This document shows positions 60,349-64,000 of a stretch of 64,000 bases of DNA, piece after piece. Every line of letters starts with the position of its first letter. Within the stretch, counting starts at the first letter, position 1. The stretch spans positions 21,092 through 85,091 of the forward strand of contig NZ_JUIV01000021.1 in the NCBI RefSeq assembly GCF_004151235.1. Direction: 5' to 3'. The stretch comes from Flavobacterium anhuiense (GTDB lineage: Bacteria > Bacteroidota > Bacteroidia > Flavobacteriales > Flavobacteriaceae). The notes beneath the pieces are model-generated. The model saw only the letters and a program-made list of their open reading frames with translations, did not search any database and was not told the DNA's origin. Made by a program: the position numbers and the translations under genes.

Positions 60349-60780
60349 TTAGCTTTTTACTGGATCTGGTAAAACAGTACCTTTAATAGTAAGGATTTTT
60401 GTTGGTTGTCCTTCTGCGTTAGAAGTAACAGTTACAGTTTTTGTAAAAGCACCAACTCTGTCAGTAGCATATTTTACACCAATAACACCTTTAGCTCCTG
60501 GCGCGATTGGTTCTTTTGGAGTAGTTGGAACAGTACATCCGCAAGATCCTTGAGTGTTTGTAATGATTAATGGTTTAGTTCCGTTGTTAACAAAAACAAA
60601 CTCACGTTTTCCATCAGCATTGTGTGCGATAGTTCCGTAGTCAATAGTTTCAGTTTCAAAAAGCATTCCTGCTCCTTCTACTTTAGCAACTTTAGCTGCT
60701 TTAGCTTTTTTAGTTGTTTGTGCATTTGTAACTGTGATACCAGCAACAGCCAACATAGCGAATAAAATTATTTTTTTCAT
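60349..60780 (-). CDS. DUF1573 family periplasmic protein
   Basis: 143 residues with signal peptide ending VTNAQT (about residue 21), a short Lys/Ala linker, and one DUF1573 Ig-like fold: FETETIDYGTIAHNADGKREF, given as ETETIDYGTI and KREFVFVNNG, then the Cys pair GSCGCTVPTTP and the end FTKTVTVTSNAEGQP. Bacteroidota have many such small exported proteins; no activity is known. A -7 element lies 28 bp upstream. Confidence 0.92.
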   Translation of the reverse strand: MKKIILFAMLAVAGITVTNAQTTKKAKAAKVAKVEGAGMLFETETIDYGTIAHNADGKREFVFVNNGTKPLIITNTQGSCGCTVPTTPKEPIAPGAKGVIGVKYATDRVGAFTKTVTVTSNAEGQPTKILTIKGTVLPDPVKS

Positions 60781-60808
60781 CTTTAAGGGTCTTTTTTTAA
60801 ATGATAAA

Positions 60809-60816
60809 CAAAGCTA
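60809..60816 (-). promoter_or_regulatory. Possible promoter -7 element of the DUF1573 gene
   Basis: Minus-strand TAGCTTTG fits TAnnTTTG, 28 bp before the ATG. The -33 region has no clear TTG. Confidence 0.4.
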
Positions 60817-60938
60817 TGTAAAATTCTTAAATCAGTAACTAAAAATATCTTAAAATATTTTAATTTTTGAAGCTTTCGATATGCCACCAAAAAATCATAA
60901 ATTCGCTGTCTTAATTTTTCATTTAAAAATATAATAAT

Positions 60939-63545
60939 TTGGCAGCTAAAGAGAAAGTGGTGAAGGAAACACCTTTAATGAAACAGTACAACGAGATCAA
61001 GGCTAAATATCCTGATGCATGTCTGCTTTTCAGAGTAGGAGATTTTTATGAGACCTTTGGAGAAGACGCCATTAGAGCTTCAAAAATTTTAGGGATAACC
61101 TTAACTAAAAGAGGAGCAGGGTCTGATACCGAAACAGCATTGGCTGGGTTTCCGCATCATTCTGTAAATACTTATTTGCCAAAATTGGTAAAGGCTGGAC
61201 TTCGCGTGGCAATCTGCGATCAGCTGGAAGATCCGAAAATGACTAAAACTATTGTAAAAAGAGGTGTAACGGAGCTTGTGACTCCAGGAGTTTCTCTGAA
61301 CGACGAGGTTTTACAGTCAAAGTCAAACAATTTCTTAGCATCGGTTTATTTTGCTAATAAAAATATCGGAATTTCATTTTTAGATGTTTCTACAGGAGAG
61401 TTTTTAACGGCTCAGGGAAATGCAGAATATATTGATAAGTTATTGCAGAACTTCAATCCGAGTGAGGTTTTGGTTCCAAAGAATAATAAAAATGATTTCA
61501 AAACTGCTTTTGGAGAAGATTTTCATAGTTTTTTCTTAGAAGATTGGATTTATAAAGAAGACTATGCCTTAGAAACCTTGACAAAGCATTTTCAGACAAA
61601 TTCCTTAAAAGGATTTGGTGTTGAAGAATTAAAAGAAGGAATTATCGCTTCTGGGGCGATTCTGTATTATCTGTCAGAGACACAGCATAATCGTGTGCAA
61701 CATATAACGGCAATTCAGCGTATTGCAGAAGATGCCTACGTTTGGATGGATCGTTTTACGATAAGAAACTTAGAATTATATCACAGCTATAATCCAAATG
61801 CAGTTACGCTTTTAGATGTTATCGATAAAACGCTTTCTCCAATGGGAGGACGTTTGTTAAAGCGTTGGTTGGCATTGCCTTTAAAAGATGCTAATAAAGT
61901 AAAGAGTCGTCATGAAGTCGTGGCGTATTTAAAGTCAAATCCTGAAATTCTGCACAATATCCAATATCAGATTAAACAGATTTCAGATTTAGAGCGTTTG
62001 ATTTCTAAAATTGCTGCAGGAAAAGTTTCTCCTCGTGAAATTGTTTATCTAAAGGAATCTTTAGATGCTATTATTCCGATCAAAACATTGGCGCTTGAAA
62101 GTCCACAAGAAGCTGTAAAAGTAATTGGAGACAGTTTGCATGCTTGTGATTTGCTTCGTGAAAAAATTAAAACAACTTTAAATCAAGATGCTCCTGTTGC
62201 CATTTCAAAAGGAAATGCTATTGCGAGCGGAATAAATGAAGAGCTGGACGAACTTCGTGCGATTTCGACTTCAGGAAAAGAATTTTTAGAAGGAATTGAA
62301 AAAAGAGAATCTGAAAGAACTGGAATTTCGTCATTGAAAATTTCTTTTAATAATGTTTTTGGATATTATATCGAAGTTAGAAATACGCATAAAGATAAAG
62401 TTCCAGAAGAATGGATTCGTAAACAAACTTTGGTAAATGCAGAACGTTACATTACAGAAGAATTAAAAGAATACGAAACCAAAATTTTAGGAGCAGAAGA
62501 AAAAATCTATAAAATAGAAAGTGAACTTTTTGAGCAATTAGTAGCTTGGATTTCAACTTATATCAAACCAGTTCAAATGAACGCGTATTTGGTTGCGCAA
62601 TTGGATTGTTTGTGCTCTTTTACGCAAATGGCTGTAGAAAACCAATATGTGCAGCCTGAAATCGATGATACATTTGAATTAGATATTAAAAACGGAAGAC
62701 ATCCTGTAATTGAAAAACAATTGCCTGTTGGAACTCCATATATTGCAAATGATGTTTTCTTAGATAGAGAAACGCAGCAGATTATTATGATTACGGGGCC
62801 TAACATGTCGGGTAAGTCGGCAATTTTAAGACAAACAGCTTTAATTGTGCTTCTGGCTCAAATGGGAAGTTTTGTTCCTGCTGATAGTGTCAGAATGGGA
62901 ATTGTAGATAAGATTTTTACCAGAGTCGGAGCTTCAGATAATATTTCGATGGGCGAATCTACTTTTATGGTCGAAATGAACGAAACGGCTTCTATTTTGA
63001 ATAATATTTCAGACAGAAGTTTAGTGTTGTTGGATGAGATTGGAAGAGGGACAAGCACTTATGATGGAATCTCGATTGCTTGGGCAATTGCGGAATTCTT
63101 GCACGAACATCCTGGAAGGGCTAAAACGCTTTTTGCAACGCATTATCATGAATTGAATGAAATGACAGAATCGATGCCTAGAATTCAGAATTTCAATGTA
63201 GCAGTAAAAGAGCTAAAAGACACTGTTCTTTTTGTTAGAAAGCTGGTGAAAGGAGGAAGTGCGCATAGTTTTGGAATTCACGTGGCAAAAATGGCTGGAA
63301 TGCCACAATTGGTAATTTCAAAAGCGCAAAAACTTTTAAAGAAATTAGAGAAGAATCATTCTAGCGATGCTTTGAACGGAATAAAATCGGCTAATGAAGA
63401 AATGCAGATGAGTTTCTTTAATCTGGATGATCCTTTGCTAGAAGAGATAAAAGAAGAGATTCTGAATCTCGATATTAATGCCATTACACCAGTAGAAGCA
63501 TTGATGAAACTGAATGAGATCAAAAGAATGCTGGTTAAAAAATAA
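60939..63545 (+). CDS. mutS: DNA mismatch repair protein MutS
   Basis: 868-residue mismatch-recognition ATPase. Domain I has VGDFYETFGEDA with the intercalating Phe-x-Glu (about residues 31-42). The ATPase has Walker A GPNMSGKSA (about 620) and Walker B LVLLDEIGRGTSTYDG (about 697), then FATHYHEL. A TTG start at 60939 is used because it gives the normal N terminus MAAKEKVVKETPLMKQY; the first ATG (about 60978) would remove 13 residues but leave the mismatch-binding motif. It stands alone before the two tRNA genes. Confidence 0.97.
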   Translation: MAAKEKVVKETPLMKQYNEIKAKYPDACLLFRVGDFYETFGEDAIRASKILGITLTKRGAGSDTETALAGFPHHSVNTYLPKLVKAGLRVAICDQLEDPKMTKTIVKRGVTELVTPGVSLNDEVLQSKSNNFLASVYFANKNIGISFLDVSTGEFLTAQGNAEYIDKLLQNFNPSEVLVPKNNKNDFKTAFGEDFHSFFLEDWIYKEDYALETLTKHFQTNSLKGFGVEELKEGIIASGAILYYLSETQHNRVQHITAIQRIAEDAYVWMDRFTIRNLELYHSYNPNAVTLLDVIDKTLSPMGGRLLKRWLALPLKDANKVKSRHEVVAYLKSNPEILHNIQYQIKQISDLERLISKIAAGKVSPREIVYLKESLDAIIPIKTLALESPQEAVKVIGDSLHACDLLREKIKTTLNQDAPVAISKGNAIASGINEELDELRAISTSGKEFLEGIEKRESERTGISSLKISFNNVFGYYIEVRNTHKDKVPEEWIRKQTLVNAERYITEELKEYETKILGAEEKIYKIESELFEQLVAWISTYIKPVQMNAYLVAQLDCLCSFTQMAVENQYVQPEIDDTFELDIKNGRHPVIEKQLPVGTPYIANDVFLDRETQQIIMITGPNMSGKSAILRQTALIVLLAQMGSFVPADSVRMGIVDKIFTRVGASDNISMGESTFMVEMNETASILNNISDRSLVLLDEIGRGTSTYDGISIAWAIAEFLHEHPGRAKTLFATHYHELNEMTESMPRIQNFNVAVKELKDTVLFVRKLVKGGSAHSFGIHVAKMAGMPQLVISKAQKLLKKLEKNHSSDALNGIKSANEEMQMSFFNLDDPLLEEIKEEILNLDINAITPVEALMKLNEIKRMLVKK

Positions 63546-63623
63546 AATTCAAAATTTTTTCAATTTTAAACTTTAGGTTATCAGAACGTTATAAAATAAG
63601 TCGATTTTTTTTTGAAAAAACGC

Positions 63624-63653
63624 TTGTGTAATTGAATAAATGTCCTAAATTTG
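63624..63653 (+). promoter_or_regulatory. Promoter of the tRNA-Gly/tRNA-Leu pair
   Basis: TTG (63624-63626), exactly 19 nt, then TAAATTTG (63646-63653): a full match to the Bacteroidota primary promoter pattern. It is about 55 bp before the first tRNA. Confidence 0.78.
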
Positions 63654-63707
63654 CACTCGCAATACGAAACAAATCAAGTGTTGCAGTTCTTAATAAAATT
63701 TGAAAAT

Positions 63708-63780
63708 GCGAAAATAGCTCAGTTGGTAGAGCGCGACCTTGCCAAGGTCGAGGTCGCGGGTTCGAGCCCCGTTTTTCGCT
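63708..63780 (+). tRNA. tRNA-Gly (anticodon GCC)
   Basis: 73 nt. Acceptor stem GCGAAAA pairs with TTTTCGC, discriminator T. D loop AGCTCAGTTGGTAGAGC, anticodon stem-loop CGACCTTGCCAAGGTCG with GCC, and T arm GCGGGTTCGAGCCCCGT are standard. CCA is not encoded. It is first of two tRNA genes on one likely transcript. Confidence 0.97.
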
Positions 63781-63795
63781 CTAAAACCATACAAT

Positions 63796-63881
63796 GCTCG
63801 GATGGTGAAATTGGTAGACACGCTGGACTTAAAATCCAGTGAACAGCAATGTTCGTGCGGGTTCAAGTCCCGCTCTGAGTA
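63796..63881 (+). tRNA. tRNA-Leu (anticodon TAA)
   Basis: 86 nt, class II with a long variable arm (GAACAGCAATGTTC). Acceptor stem GCTCGGA pairs with TCTGAGT including G-T pairs, discriminator A. The anticodon loop is CTTAAAA with TAA. It lies 15 bp after tRNA-Gly. Confidence 0.97.
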
Positions 63882-63883
63882 CT

Positions 63884-63915
63884 AAAGCCTCTTCTTTTGA
63901 AGAGGCTTTTTTTAT
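63884..63915 (+). terminator. Rho-independent terminator after the tRNA pair
   Basis: Stem AAAGCCTCTTC / GAAGAGGCTTT with a 4-nt loop and a T run, starting 3 bp after tRNA-Leu. Confidence 0.9.
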
Positions 63916-63954
63916 TTGCAGACTTGCAGATAATAAATTTACGCAGTAAATTTA

Positions 63955-64000
63955 TTAGAATCTCAGAATCTCAGAATCTCAGAATCTCAGAATCTCAGAA
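63955..64000. repeat. Tandem octamer TCTCAGAA at the window end
   Basis: Five exact copies of TCTCAGAA (63961-64000) with a partial unit before, cut by the window edge. Period 8 matches the degenerate CTTAGMAY arrays elsewhere in the window (TCTCAGAA is TCTTAGAA with one change), but here copies are identical. Confidence 0.8.

Noticed and set aside
63651..63842. A 63-residue plus-strand frame over the tRNA genes
   Set aside because: It is read through tRNA-Gly and tRNA-Leu; the RNA genes explain the sequence fully.

Overview
This looks like chromosomal DNA from a Flavobacterium or close relative (phylum Bacteroidota). The DNA is AT-rich. Promoter-like sites fit the Bacteroidota pattern TTG-N19-TAnnTTTG. 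The gene content is typical of the group: PorP/SprF, a type IX secretion (T9SS type B) C-terminal domain, DUF4270, DUF6089, DUF4907, paired OmpH genes beside bamA, a FolK-deoxynucleoside kinase fusion and a GH3-family protein. No prophage, insertion sequence, CRISPR array or rRNA was seen. Most of the window is core genome with short accessory stretches.

Layout. 1-4.8 kb: a + strand cytochrome oxidase assembly run (ctaB end, two COX3, COX4, a Sco-like protein without copper ligands, SCO1, DUF420, a small Cys-containing membrane protein). 4.8-6.2 kb: DUF4403 lipoprotein. 6.4-13.6 kb: a MacAB-TolC type ABC efflux cassette with one ATPase, two permeases, two adaptors and one TolC. 13.6-18.3 kb: tsaB, an MscS channel, an acidic repeat protein, a NifU-domain protein, PorP/SprF, gamma-carbonic anhydrase. 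18.4-23.3 kb: a six-gene minus-strand unit coding an outer-membrane barrel protein, a Kelch lipoprotein, DUF4907, a LytS/YesM-type histidine kinase, an exported intradiol dioxygenase-like protein and a LytTR response regulator. 23.5-26.8 kb: DUF4270 lipoprotein plus an outer-membrane protein, then murI. 26.9-34.5 kb: envelope biogenesis on the minus strand (DUF6089, uppS, bamA, two ompH) preceded by a CBS protein and nadK. 34.6-40.4 kb: pdxJ, a hydrolase, a small membrane protein, then tig-clpP-clpX. 40.4-43.9 kb: a GlxA-type regulator facing five alternating VOC and SRPBCC genes. 44.1-48.9 kb: serB, a REP-like inverted repeat, a frameshifted gene, GH3, DUF2797. 49-60.8 kb: glycosyltransferase 9, AsmA, hydrolase, sppA, folK-dNK, MmcQ/YjbR, a T9SS-B lectin-like surface protein, TrmH, DUF1573. 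60.9-64 kb: mutS, tRNA-Gly, tRNA-Leu.

The most unusual signals are not classical genes. (1) Intergenic arrays of a degenerate 8-bp word (CTTAGMAY / CTTTGNAN) recur at least six times, sometimes as facing inverted copies that could form long hairpins, and once cover the likely clpX promoter. Other short-word families (AAATTCC, AATTAGATAATTGG, a CTTCGACTTCGCTCAG inverted repeat) also occur. (2) Two genes are broken or mis-framed exactly at homopolymers: a T8 run in a signal peptide at 23.23 kb and an A7 run at 45.97 kb. (3) The six-gene Kelch/DUF4907/kinase/dioxygenase/regulator unit is the best candidate for an undescribed sensing system. Functions are assigned by reading motifs and context; no database search was run.
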